Origin: Raffaelea ambrosiae
Taxonomy: Eukaryota > Ascomycota > Sordariomycetes > Ophiostomatales > Ophiostomataceae
Reading direction: 5' to 3'
DNA length: 64,000 nucleotides
NCBI GenBank assembly: GCA_002778195.1
Contig: PCDI01000015.1
Location: 800,366 to 864,365 of the forward strand
Shown here: positions 42,695-53,903 of the stretch, piece after piece
Layout: each line of letters begins with the position of its first letter
Position numbering within the stretch: position 1 is the stretch's first letter
Program-made: the position numbers and the translations under genes
Notes under the pieces: generated by a model
Database searches by the model: none
What the model saw: the letters and a program-made list of their open reading frames with translations, nothing else
Told to the model about the DNA's origin: nothing

Positions 42695-44625
42695 ATGAGC
42701 GCCTCTCTGCAAGCGGTGCGGCGGGCCACCGCGGTCAACAACACTCTGCTGGGCAGAGGTGAGTTTCGTGCTTTTTGGTCCCCTTGCCTCTCTTCTGTGT
42801 CGCCACCGTCGCGGCGCATTTTTTATGCATCTGCGCAATTGCGGCTTATTGCCCGGCATGGATGGACAAATGGAGGAACAAGTACACGGGAGGAGCCCCC
42901 AAATGCTGATCTCCCGCTGCGCAACAAGTAGGCCGGACCATCCCTCGCTCTGCCATGCGCGCATCATCCGCGCACCTTTTACAGAACTCGCGGAATCTCG
43001 TCCTACGGAAGAACAGCGCCGTCGCATTCTACGTGCCGGCACGCACCTTCTCAACCGAAACGCACGCCGCCGGCGGCACCCCGCCGTCGGTTCCTCCTCC
43101 CGGCTTCGACCCCGAGAAGGCTAAGATCCCTCTGCCCAAGGAGACCCAGACAGCGGCTGCCAGCAAGGCTTCGGCAGCCAAGGCCAAGGCGCCTGTCGAG
43201 GCGCAGGTCAAAAAACCCGCAACCACCGGCACAACCGCATCGACACTCGCTAGCGCAAAAGCGTCACCGACGGGCCCGGCCCCGACGGCCGTGGCTGCTA
43301 CCGAGAAACCATCAACGGCACTCGAGAAGAAGGATGCTAAGAAGGAGGAGAAGAAGCTGACGCTGGGCCAAAAGATCAAGAAGGAGGCCCAGCACTACTG
43401 GGACGGCACCAAGCTGCTGGCCACCGAAGCCAAGATTAGCACGCGTCTCGTGCTCAAGATGGCCGCCGGGTACGAGCTGACCCGCCGCGAGAACCGTCAG
43501 CTGAAGCGCACGGTGCAGGATCTGGGCCGCCTCGTGCCGTTCTCCGTCTTTGTGATTGTGCCGTTTGCCGAGCTGCTGCTGCCCATCGCTCTCAAGATCT
43601 TCCCCAACCTGCTGCCCAGCACGTACGAGGCCAAGACGTCCAAGGAGAAGAAGGCGTCGTTCCTGCGTGCCACCCGCAAGGAGGTCAGCGGCTTCCTGCG
43701 CCAGACTCTGAAGGAGACGGGCCTGCCGATCCAACCCGGCACGGCTCAGCGCGAGGAGTTTGCCAACTTCTTCCGCAAGGTGCGCGCCACGGGCGTCAAG
43801 CCGACCGCCGAGGACGTCATCAAGGTGTGCAAGATCTTCAAGGATGACGTGACTCTGGACAACCTGTCGCGGCCGCAGCTGGTGTCAATGTGCCGGTATC
43901 TGAACCTCAACACCTTTGGTACCGACATGATGCTTCGCTACCAGATCCGCCACCGCATGCGCCAGATCAAGCGCGATGACCGTGTCATCAGCTACGAGGG
44001 CGTCGACAGCCTGACCGTGGGCGAGCTGCAGATGGCTTGCCAGAGCCGCGGCATCAAGACGTACGGCGTGTCGCCAGCGCGTCTGCGCGAGGACCTGCAG
44101 ATTTGGCTCAAGCTGCGGCTGAGCGAGGGCGTGCCGTCCACTCTGCTCGTCCTGGCCAACGCCTACCAGTATGGGCAGTCGTCCACCACGAGTGCGGGCG
44201 ACACGAGCGCTGTCGACAGCCAGATCGAGGCGCTGACCGGTGTGCTGTCCTCCATCCCCGAGGAGCTGTTCCACGAGATCGAGCTCGAGGTGCACAACGC
44301 CGAGGGCGCTGCCACCAACAAGCAGCGTCTCGAGGTTATCAAGGAGCAGGAAGGCCTGATTGTCGAGGAGGCCGTGCAGAACAAGACGAACACCGAGACG
44401 GGCTTTGCCACGCCGCGTGACACGGAAGACATTGACGAGAAGGACGAGCGGGCCCCAGCCGAAGCCGAGGCTGCGGCCGCAACGGAGACGCCCGCGGCTG
44501 AGGGTGTTGCGGAGACCGTCAAGGCTCAGGCTTCCGAGGCCGTTGCTGCTGAGAAGGACCAAGCTGCGGCGGCCCGCCAGCCAGCGGCCGCCGAGGCAAG
44601 CAAGCAGGCGAAGAACAGCAAATAG
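42695..44625 (+). CDS. mdm38: LETM1-domain mitochondrial inner-membrane protein (Mdm38/Ylh47 type)
   Basis: Two exons (42695-42758, 42932-44625) give 585 residues. Exon 1 encodes 21 residues; the acceptor at CAAGTAG is the one that preserves frame and joins to GRTIPRSAMRASSAH. The N-terminus is Arg/Ser/Ala-rich as in a mitochondrial presequence, ending around RTFSTE. LETM1 features: YELTRRENRQLKRTVQDLGR followed by the single conserved membrane span with Pro residues (SVFVIVPFAELLLPIALKIF, about 216-240) and the ribosome-binding-like domain with LVSMCRYLNLNTFGTD. Mdm38 supports K+/H+ exchange and anchors mitoribosomes to the inner membrane. The C-terminal 100 residues are an Ala/Glu-rich tail. 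Assignment between Mdm38 and Ylh47 is not possible from sequence alone. Confidence 0.91.
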
Positions 44626-45635
44626 GCAATGCTGACGACTGAAACGAATGGAACGGAAACAATAAAAAAAGGAAACAAAAAAACAAAGCAAAAGAGCAAC
44701 CAAAAATCAAGCAAAAAAAGCAACCACAAAGCATAACAACAGCAACAAAAAAAAAGAAGAGAACACCATCACGGGATCATTTCATTTGTACACAATTTTT
44801 TCTTTGCATTTCGTTTTTTTTTTGGACTGGGAAAGGGGTCTCGAGGGAAACAAACCACAACTGGATACATTGTACAAAAGGGACAACCAACTCTCGAGAG
44901 AGGATGGAACATGTCCGTTCATGCAAAGGGAAAAGGCGCGAGAAGTGGACGGGTCCCCCATAGAGAGAAATCACAACTGGCACAGGCGGCAATAAATACA
45001 ATTAGATTTCCACTTATTTTATTTTGCAGACGTATCAATACACTCTTTGTCTCTTGATTCATCTGGTTCTGTGAACTATCAAGCATGTTGCGATTGAGTT
45101 TGACGGCATTTTCCTGGCTTATCCTTGCGTTTGCCGGTATTGTCCAGCATAGGCCTGCTCCTCGTTCACTGAGTTGTTGCTTACACAGCCAAGCCTAGGC
45201 ACCAGCCTCGGTTTCCTTACCAGCCACAACGATTACCCCACCTATACGTCAGCCCAACCGCACCACCACCCACTGGAGAGCTCTGAGCCTCCGACCAACC
45301 CGCTTTGTCCTCTTCTCTCAGTCTCCCCCCCCATCGCACCGGTTTGCCTGTCTGAGCGAACACATTACACCTCCGCCACCCAGAAACCCTTGTGTGCCTC
45401 TCTAGATTTGTCTGGCTGCTCCTTTCCTATCCCTGCCCACCAGGTCGACGACTAGCAGCCGTAGTGTGACTTTTGCACAGCAACCGACCTCCCTGGCAAC
45501 TGGGCGAACTGCGCTGGGAGCTTATCCTTTCTTTTGTCTGCTTCCCCTGCCTACGAACTAGTTCCTCTCTTGCCTCACGCTGCCTTCCCTCCACTGAGCG
45601 AACTCCTTTCCCCTCCCCCTCCCGGTTACGTCGCT
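44626..45635. other. intergenic region: LETM1 3' flank and SNX4 leader
   Basis: About 1 kb. A-rich near 44660-44760. From 45174 to 45635 it is strongly C/T-rich on the plus strand, probably the snx4 leader. The frame of snx4 is open upstream of 45636 but without an ATG. Confidence 0.5.
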
Positions 45636-47485
45636 ATGGCCGTGATTGACCAGGACAACTTCTCCAACATCTCGTGGACCAGCGACCAGCGACCAGACGA
45701 CATCATTGGCAGCAGCCATCACCCTGCGTCACCGATCACCAAGACCGCTCACCACCACCCCGCCACTACCATGGACTACGCCAGTCGCACTGAGCAGCCT
45801 CTGCCGCAGCCACCGGCGCAGCAGTCGGGCGGCGCCAGCGACGACACCTACGGCAGCGCCGGCGGCGCAGGCGTCTTCGGCGCGGAAGTGCTCGAGTGCC
45901 GAGTATCGTCGCCCTTGACCGAGAACGAGGGCGGCAGCAACCCCTTTACGTCGTATCTCGTCACGACCAACGTGAGTAGCCTTGGCGTCGAACAGCGGCG
46001 CGCAGACTGGGCCTCCCCTCCACCCCCTCCGGCCCGACCGAACATATTCGACCTACTAACACCTGTTGTCTCTCTGTCTAGTCCACCTTCTCTTCCTTCC
46101 AGAAACCAACCGTCTCGGTCCGCCGCCGCTTCACCGACTTCCTCTACCTCTACAACTCGCTCTGCAAGGACTACCCGGCTTGCGCCGTCCCGCCCATCCC
46201 CGACAAGCAGCGCATGGTTCGCGTCACCGGCGATCGCTTCGGCCCCGACTTCACCCACCGCCGCGCCTATTCATTGCAGCGCTTCCTCGCCCGCTGCACC
46301 CTGCACCCGGTCCTGCGCCGGGCCCCCCTCCTCCACAGCTTCCTCGAGTCCAACGAGTGGAACGCCACCATGCGCAGCCATGCGGTTCGCGCCTCCACCG
46401 CCGAGAGCATCTACGGCGGAGGGGGGAGTCCGACGGGCGGTGGTGCGGGCAGCCTCGCCGTCGCCGGCAGCGCGGGCAGCCCCCCGCAGGGCGTGGCCGG
46501 CAGCATGTTTGACGCGTTCGCCGACAGCTTCATCAATGTGTTCACCAAGGTGCACCGGCTGGACCGGCGCTTTGTCGAGGTGCGGGAGAAGACGGACCGC
46601 CTGGACGACGACCTGGGGCACGTCGAAAAGGTCGTTGCGCGCGTCGTGCGCCGCGAGGCCGATCTCGAGGCCGACCTCAAGGACCTGGCCGAGCAGTTCC
46701 AGAAGCTGATCACGCTCGAGCCGGGCGTCGAGGATGCCGTGCGGGCGTTTGCGGCGTCGGTCGAGGACACGGCCGCGGGGCTGCGGGGCCTGCGCGAGAT
46801 CACCGACCAGGACTATCTGAGCAGCCTGCGCGACATGGTGGCCTACAGCGGCAGCGTCAAGAACCTGCTCAAGGCGCGCGAGCAGAAGCAGCTCGACTAC
46901 GAGCAGCTGACCGAGTACCTCAACAAGAGCACAGCCGACCGGGACCACCTGGCCTATTCGTCGGGCGGGTACTACAGCAGCGCGGGCGGAGGAGGTGGTG
47001 GTGTTGGTGAGCGAGGGGGAGGGGGAGCAGGAGGAGGACTTTCATCAGGTGGAGGCGGCACGGGCGGTGACGGAACGGGCGGCGCCGGATCGGGGTCGTC
47101 CGTCGGCGGCGTGAGCGGCACGACCCCGTCGTACGTGACGTCGGGCGCGGGCGGTGCGCTGGCGGGTGCATCGGGATTCCTGCGGAGCAAGTTTGAGGAC
47201 GTGCGGGGCGTGGACCACGAGCAGAGCCGGCGGGAGCGGCAGCGGAAGCTGGAGCTGCGGGTGGAGGAGCTGACAGCCGAAGTGGAGCGGGCCAAGAAGA
47301 CGAGCGAGCTGTTCGACGAGGAGGTGGTGAAGGAGGTGGCCGACTTTGAGCGGATCAAGCGGGTGGAATTCAAGCAGCAGCTGGGCGGCCTGGCGGACGC
47401 GCACATTGCGTACTATGATGCAGTGGCGGGCGTGTGGGAGCAGTACGTGCGGGAGATGGAGAAGGAGGGAGTGCCAGCAGCATAG
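45636..47485 (+). CDS. snx4: sorting nexin Snx4/Atg24
   Basis: Two exons (45636-45971, 46082-47485) give 579 residues; the 110-nt intron splits the PX domain between LVTTN and STFSSFQ. The start MAVIDQDNFSNISW matches the usual Snx4 opening. The PX domain (about residues 75-220) has the phosphoinositide-binding RRRFTDFLYLYN and PPIPDKQ blocks. The rest is a BAR-type coiled coil with LDRRFVEVREKTDRLDDDL and a C-terminal helix ending near VWEQYV. Snx4 binds PI3P on endosomes and recycles cargo to the Golgi; with Atg20 it takes part in selective autophagy, including Cvt and pexophagy. A Gly/Ser-rich stretch of about 75 residues (about 405-480) interrupts the BAR region between predicted helices, which is longer than I expect for the family. 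Confidence 0.92.
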
Positions 47486-47519
47486 AGAGAGAGATAGAGA
47501 GAGAGAGAAAGAGAGAGAC
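47486..47519. repeat. GA dinucleotide microsatellite
   Basis: An almost pure GA tract starts right after the snx4 stop codon. Confidence 0.8.
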
Positions 47520-48445
47520 GGGGATCGAGGAAGATGAGGATGAAGAAGAGGACGAATAGGGAGAAAGTTCTAAGCGGAACCAAAACGGAGGGAGATGTGG
47601 AGGACAAAAAACAAACTATTTGAAAGATTTGTATACTACCTACTGTCACGTCCCTCTCTCGTCTCGCTTTTGATCCTTTTTTTCTCTATGAGATTTGCAT
47701 ATTTATGTTTTTTTTTTTTTTATGTTTCCCCTGTTCGGGGGTTCTGCGGGCGTTGCCGTTTGCTTTTGCCAGGTCGTTTTCTCCAGATAGATAATTGCGT
47801 AACTGAATAATCGTCTCACCACAGATCACTTTTGGTTCGTGCTCGGGGTCGCAAGAAAGAAGCCGATCCACTCATAAGACTTGTTCTTCAGTAAACCAAT
47901 GCTTGTATATATATTTGTGTAAATGCAGATATACCTGTGTGCGTCAACACACACATGAAGCTTTGGAGCCGAGAACACACCAATAAACACCCCTGGTTTA
48001 AAACTCCCGAGTGCGGTCTATACAGAAAGATGGAAAACAGACAAACACCAAAGTAACAAGCAACAAGCAGGCGTTGAGTATAGAGAAAGCACAAGCAAGC
48101 TCAAAGTCGACACGCCCCCCCCCCCCAAAAAAACGAAAAACGAAAAGCCATGCAAACAAAGAGGTAGACACAATATTTTGCGACTTGAAAGGCAGTCAGT
48201 AGCAAGACAACCTATTAGAGTATAAGTCTCCGTCGCAGAAAAAAGACGCAGACCAAAAAGAAAATATATAACAGATGCAATTCTTGATCAAGCCCGGGCT
48301 TTTTCTCTTTGTACCCGCCCGTGTATTTTTATTTTTGGACATTGATATGGGGAAGGGAGAAGAGGAAAATCTTCATGATTTCAAAGAAAAATCGGACCAA
48401 CAAAGAAACAAAGCAGCCAAATAATCGATCAATCAAAACGCCGGT
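47486..48445. other. convergent intergenic region between snx4 and kex2
   Basis: About 960 nt. A GAGA microsatellite immediately follows the snx4 stop (47486-47519), and a C homopolymer of about 12 bases lies near 48114-48126. No coding signal. Confidence 0.5.
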
Positions 48446-51347
48446 TTACAGAAGCCTGGCACTGTCCTGGCCTCTGCCATGCTGCTGGCTCGCAGCGTCA
48501 TCGCTGTCGGAGTCGTCGGAATCGTCCCCAATGACGTGGTGCTGCGGCTCATCGTCGTCGCTGTCGCCGCCCCGGTTGTTGTTCTTCTGCTGCTGGTGCT
48601 GCTGGACTGTCCGGCGACCGTCGTAGCTGTCTTCATCGTCGTCGTCACTGCGAACGGCACCCCCGACTCTGCCACCCTGGCTCGAGCTCTCGCCTTCATC
48701 TTCGTAGTCGTCATCGTCGTCATCCTCTGAGCCCTCGGCAAAGGCGTCGTACAGCTCACCGCCGCGCGTGGCCTTCCGCCGACCGCGGCGACCGCCAGAC
48801 AATCCCTTCTCGCTGACACCGCCTCTGTTCAGAGCCTCGGCCTCTTCATCATCGATGAGCTCGAATTCGTAGTTATTATCGCCATTGCGGATGCGCCGGC
48901 GGCGGGCCATGTACAGGTACACCCCCAAGCCGATGCAGAAGGCCACAATCAGACCCAGTGCACCGTAGATCCAGATCTGCGTCTTGGTCGACAGGTTGGA
49001 CAGGAACGAGGGCATCCACGAGGTGTTGCTGCTGCTCGTCGTCGGGGCCGACTCGTGCTCGGTTTCTGTTTCATCGGTGGCGCCGGTGCTGCTGGGCTTA
49101 GCTGCCTCGCTGCTGCTGGGCTTGGCTACCTCGCTCACTGCGGCGGATCCGCCAGTCGGCTTCGTTGGGCGGTCGGGGTGATCTGTGGGGTTCGCGTCCG
49201 TTGACGCCGGTCCCTGGCCGTTAGTCAACGTCGCGCCCGGCGGCAGAGTCGTCGTGGAGGCTTGCAGAGTGGTGGTGGCCGTGAGGGCGTGGTCGTCGTC
49301 GTCCTGCTCAGTAGGCATGGGCAGCGGCTTCGCCTTGGATGCATCGATGCTTTCGCCCCAGAGCTTGACATGGAAATCGGTAAACGTTCCATTGTGCTCG
49401 TTGACAATCGAGTCTTTGACAACAACCGTCCACTTTCCAATACCAGATTCACCCCTGGGAGAAAGGTTAGTAAATGTCGAGTCCAGCATGGCAAATCGAG
49501 CCAAGAGATCATCCAAGAGTGCTTACCAATGCACAACACTCATAAACGTCCAATCCACGTAGCCCATGGCGACATTATCGGGCTTGCGTGTGACGGACAG
49601 GTGGCTGACAATGTTGTTGGGGCTAATGAGGTCCACGCTGAGGTCACCACGGCGCGTGTGTTCAATGTTCATCGTGACTGTGACGTGCTCAACCCGCGCA
49701 AAGTTGGCCTCCTTGAGCATGTCCTCGGTGATATCAACGGTGACAGTCAGGCCCACATCGCCCTGCGGGATGGCCTCGCGGACATGAATCCACGGGGTGA
49801 AGTAATAGGCTTGCGGATTGACGTTCTTCCATGTGCGGGCGGCCTCGACCAGAGCATAGGAATCGATCTTGCCGTAGGCATACGTGTGGCTGTACTTCTT
49901 GCCAATGAAGGTATCCTGCCAGTCGCCATCGTCGAGATGGATGGGCACGGCAGTGTCCATGACCAGGTACTGCAGATCTCTCCATGTGAGGTCGGGCCGC
50001 ACCTGCAGGGCGAGGGCAAAGATGCCGGCTGCAAGGGGAGCGGCAGCTGATGTTCCGCCGTGGCCGCTGTAGCACGCATTCTGGCCAACATCGGTCGTGT
50101 GCTGTTGGTTGAAACCGGTTAGTCACCTTGGCTCATATGATCGTGGGGGAAACAAAAAGACGACTCACAATGGCATCGCCACCCCCGCTTGAATAGGTCA
50201 CCACCAGGCTGGCAGAGCACTTCTCCGAATAGTATGGGTGGTCTCCGTTGCGATCAACAGCCCCGACGGTGATACTGTAAATACTATTGGTGTATCCGTC
50301 AAAATTGCAGTTGTCCTCAGACGCGGCGCCATTTCCGCTGGCAAAGACATAGATGGAGCCCAGGCCGCCGCGGCCATTCTGGACCGCATTCAACATGGCC
50401 CGACGGATCAGAATGCCCGGGGCATCCATACTCCTTCCGTCGTCCGGCGGACCCCACGAGCAGGAGTAGATTTGGTTGTTCTGGAAATCGTAGTTGAGAG
50501 CCAGGGCTTCGTCGGCGTCGGAAATAGCTTTTGACAGAATCCGAAGCCCGGCAATCTTCGAGTCGTAGGCGACACCGACGCCGCACACGTCGTTCCGCAC
50601 GGCCGAGACTTCACCAGCACAGCGCGTGCCGTGCCTGTCATCAGCCAGACGCGGTTTTGGCTCATCTGTCTTGTCGTTGAAGTCATACGAGCCCTTGGCG
50701 TAGTAGTTGGCCTTCAGGTCGTCGCTGTACATGTCGAGTCCGTCATCGACGATCGCCACCGTTGTGTTTATACCCGTAACGCCCTCCAGCCACAGGCCGG
50801 TCACATTGACATCGTGGCCCGTCTGGACCGTGTTGAAGAGATGCCACTGTTCCCGGAAGATGGGGTCGCGGATGCCGAGCTCGTTGACAATCTGGTTCTG
50901 CTTTTGAACGGCCCATTGCTTGGCGTCGTTTTCGCCAGACTGCCGGGCTTGCAAGGCAGCGGCGTGCGCTGGGGGGATGATTCGCTTTTCCCAGGGTTTG
51001 CGAAGCACCTGCTTTTGTGTGAAGAGAACGCCATCGAGCGCATTGTATCCAGCCGACCGCGGGCCGAGCTCCCGTTTCCTCCGTTTTCGCTGCTGCAGCT
51101 CGCGCTTGACGACGTCGCCATCCGTCAGGCCGCCCGAGAATACGTGGTGGCCGGGCAGCTCGCCGAGCTTGCCCTCGTGGACGAGCCCGAGATGCAGGGC
51201 CACCTGATCTGGCGATGTGTCGGAGTCGAGGTGGAGGACGTAGTAATCGTGTGCTTCGTAGTCGCGGCGAGCAAGGGAGGCAGAGCTGGTGGCCGACGCG
51301 GCCGCGGCCAGACCAGCAATGCTGAGGAGGGTGTTGGAGAGCTTCAT
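48446..51347 (-). CDS. kex2: Kex2-type prohormone-processing serine protease (kexin, S8B)
   Basis: Three exons (50169-51347, 49527-50101, 48446-49454) give 920 residues; introns of 67 and 72 nt fall after DAI and within Trp of VVHW. The product has a signal peptide (about 1-20), a propeptide with basic sites and likely autocleavage at Lys121-Arg122, then the subtilase domain with Asp201, His239, Asn339 and Ser411 as active-site residues (VAIVDDGLD, DDRHGTRCAG, ASGNG, GGTSAAAP). The P-domain follows (to about 610), then a Ser/Thr-rich stem, one membrane span (about 745-767) and a cytosolic tail of about 150 residues with Golgi-retention-like aromatic NNYEFELI. Kex2 cleaves after Lys-Arg/Arg-Arg in the late Golgi. 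The tail ends in alternating Asp- and Gln/Asn-rich stretches, longer and more acidic than needed for sorting. Confidence 0.96.
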
Positions 51348-53903
51348 TGTCTGTCGAGCGCCTGCGAACTGTCCGGGGCAGAACGATGGCAGACAGGCGT
51401 CCTGACGATATCAGGAGCGAAAATAGAATAGAAAAGACAGATGTGGCCGATTAGGAGTAGTAGCCACCAGCTGCCTGCATAGGAAGGTGCGATGAATGGT
51501 TCCGTTTGCGGGTCTGAATAAGTCTATGTATACTGTGGCGGGAGACGTGTCCTTCACGTGACCACACTTGTCCTAGTTACTGTGAGTTGGGAAATAATAT
51601 GAAACCGCGGCCAAAAGGAGACAAGAAGCAATGAGAGAGACGAGAAACACTAAACGGACTGAACGAGCAAAAAAAGAAGAAAGCGAAAACAAGCCCGAGA
51701 CACAACAAAAACAGGCACTAGAAACCAGGCCCAAAATAAAATAAACACCAAAAAAAAATACCAGTGTCTGAAAGGGGCATGTGCGAAATCAACAAGTAAT
51801 AGGAGGGTAGGGCATGTTTCGGAAAGGACAACTAGTTACTCGTTACGCTCGACGTTACGCTCGAGAGCAGCACAATGGACTGTGCCAACAGTACCTTCGT
51901 GGACAGTGATGTGCATCTCTTGTGTTTCGACGCCCCCTGGCGTTGGCAGGAGGGCCTGGCTAGGCACGGACTCGGTCACAAAACCCTGCCTTGATTTGTT
52001 TGCCATTCCGTTAGCCCATGCCTGCACAAAGAGCCGACGCGCTGCCGACCGACTAATGATTTTGGAGCACACGGCCAGACAAAGAACGATACGATGGCGC
52101 GGCTGGAAATTCATTCCTCGGTTTACTGTTCGTCTTTGTTTCCTTTCTCCTGAATTGTGTTGCCCCGATCTCCCGTGTCGGACAGAATGTGAGGCTCAGA
52201 AAACAAAGGCAAACAATGCAACATTGCCGGTCTGTGGACGGTGCGAAAAGGATAGCAATAGTACTACGTAGTTATGGCTTCATACATACGAGTAGTCACT
52301 ACTCCGTCACCAAGGGCATCATCAGTGTGTCAGATTTCCAACGGCCACGCTACAGAAGATGTCGTCAGCACTTCTCGGCACCTAGGCACGTGCGCTAGCG
52401 ATGCTATGTACTCGTAGCGTAGATCTATTGCCTCGTTGTTTCCCCTTCTCGGAAGCAAGCAAATATTCCGGGGGCTGGTGCGGACGAACCACCTTGGGCA
52501 ATACTACGGCACGTAACAGTGGTCTACGCGTTCGTGGCGGGCGCAGGTCCGGGAAAACGGCAGCCCAGGACCACTGCCTGTTCGCGTTTCGAGAATGGCC
52601 AGGACATGATAGGACCGCAGACGCAGAGGTAGCCCTCCGCATGCAAAGCGAAAACCATCAATCTGCCTGTCCGGAAACCAGAGATCATATCGCCAGATCT
52701 GTCAGGCTATCGAAGCTACGAAGTGGGCATGATGAACCAAGTGGCAGGGCAATAGAATAGAAAGTCTCTCACCTGGCGCATCAACGTGCATTAGCTGGAG
52801 CTCCTGAGACCCAGCTAGACTGCCGTCCATCAGCGACCACTGTCGTCACCACACCCATAAAAAGACGGTGAGCTGATACTACAAAGTAGGAGCGACAACA
52901 CGAGCGCAGCGCATGCATCCTTCGAGGGCGGTGGGCGGCTGCGCTTCTACGAATGCGCAGGAGCCACGCCTTCAGTCTGAAGCATTGGGCAGCCAAGGCC
53001 TTGCTCGCTGCAACACGACCGGCAACGCAGTGAGACAAGCCCAGAGTGGGCCGAAGCTGTCTCGGTGTCATTTCTCCTTCCCCAGCAGCACGATCGCTCT
53101 AGTGGACCACTGAGACAAGATTGCCAGCTTGGGGGACAGACGCCTAATTGTAGTCTACGGCTGGTCCCGGGCGCCGTTGATACGCACAGAGAGCAGTAGC
53201 ATTCGCTCGTACAAGGCCGCACAGCTCGTCCAGCTGGGAGGCAGCTGGCTACACCAGAAAGCTGCCAGGTCGCTATATCAGCCGCAGTCTAAGAATATCC
53301 CACACACCCAACCTGGAAGTGCTCTAGGCAAGTGCGCAACCCAAACCTTTATCCCGCGAGGAAGGAGCCACCGAGAGGAGCCTCTTTTCTCGCTAGCTGG
53401 GAAATGGGCTGGCCACGCTGGCCAACCTCCAGCTCCACCTCGACGTAGCTTCCGTCTGACGACCAGGGCCCCAGCAGCTGGGACCGTTAAACAGGAAAGT
53501 ACGACCGGGAGCGAGAGAAAAAAAAGCAAAAAAAGCATCCCCTTGTATTATCGTCAACCTCCCGAATTTTTTAGCTTTTTTTTTTGTTTGCTTCTTCAGA
53601 CCTGAGGTTTTCTCTCTCACGTTGCACCCTCGCACACTTGCTTTTCCTGCTTTCTTTGTGTTTTCCACGTCCTCGACAGCATTGGCTATTATGGCAACTC
53701 GCATGAGTCTGCGACAGTCGCGTTTTCTCCAACTCAGCAGCCACGGCAGAGCTGTCGCAAAATAAGCCCAAATAACCTGACGATTGCCTAAAAGGCCCCA
53801 AGACCTCTTTTTTCTTCTTCTTTTCTGACGTTGCAGCCCAACAACCTGCGCCAACGGCCGCTTGCGCCCTCATTTCCAACAACTCGGCCCCTTGCATTCG
53901 ACC
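51348..53903. other. 2.6-kb divergent intergenic region between kex2 and phoD-like genes
   Basis: This should hold both promoters. No supported gene: the open frames are short and dissimilar to known families. TACTCGTA-type octamers occur at 52287-52294 and 52409-52416. The last 330 nt before 53904 are C/T-rich on the plus strand. Confidence 0.5.

Noticed and set aside
51836..52114. 92-codon minus-strand frame with ATG
   Set aside because: Short, no recognisable similarity, no intron or conserved motif, and within a long intergenic region.
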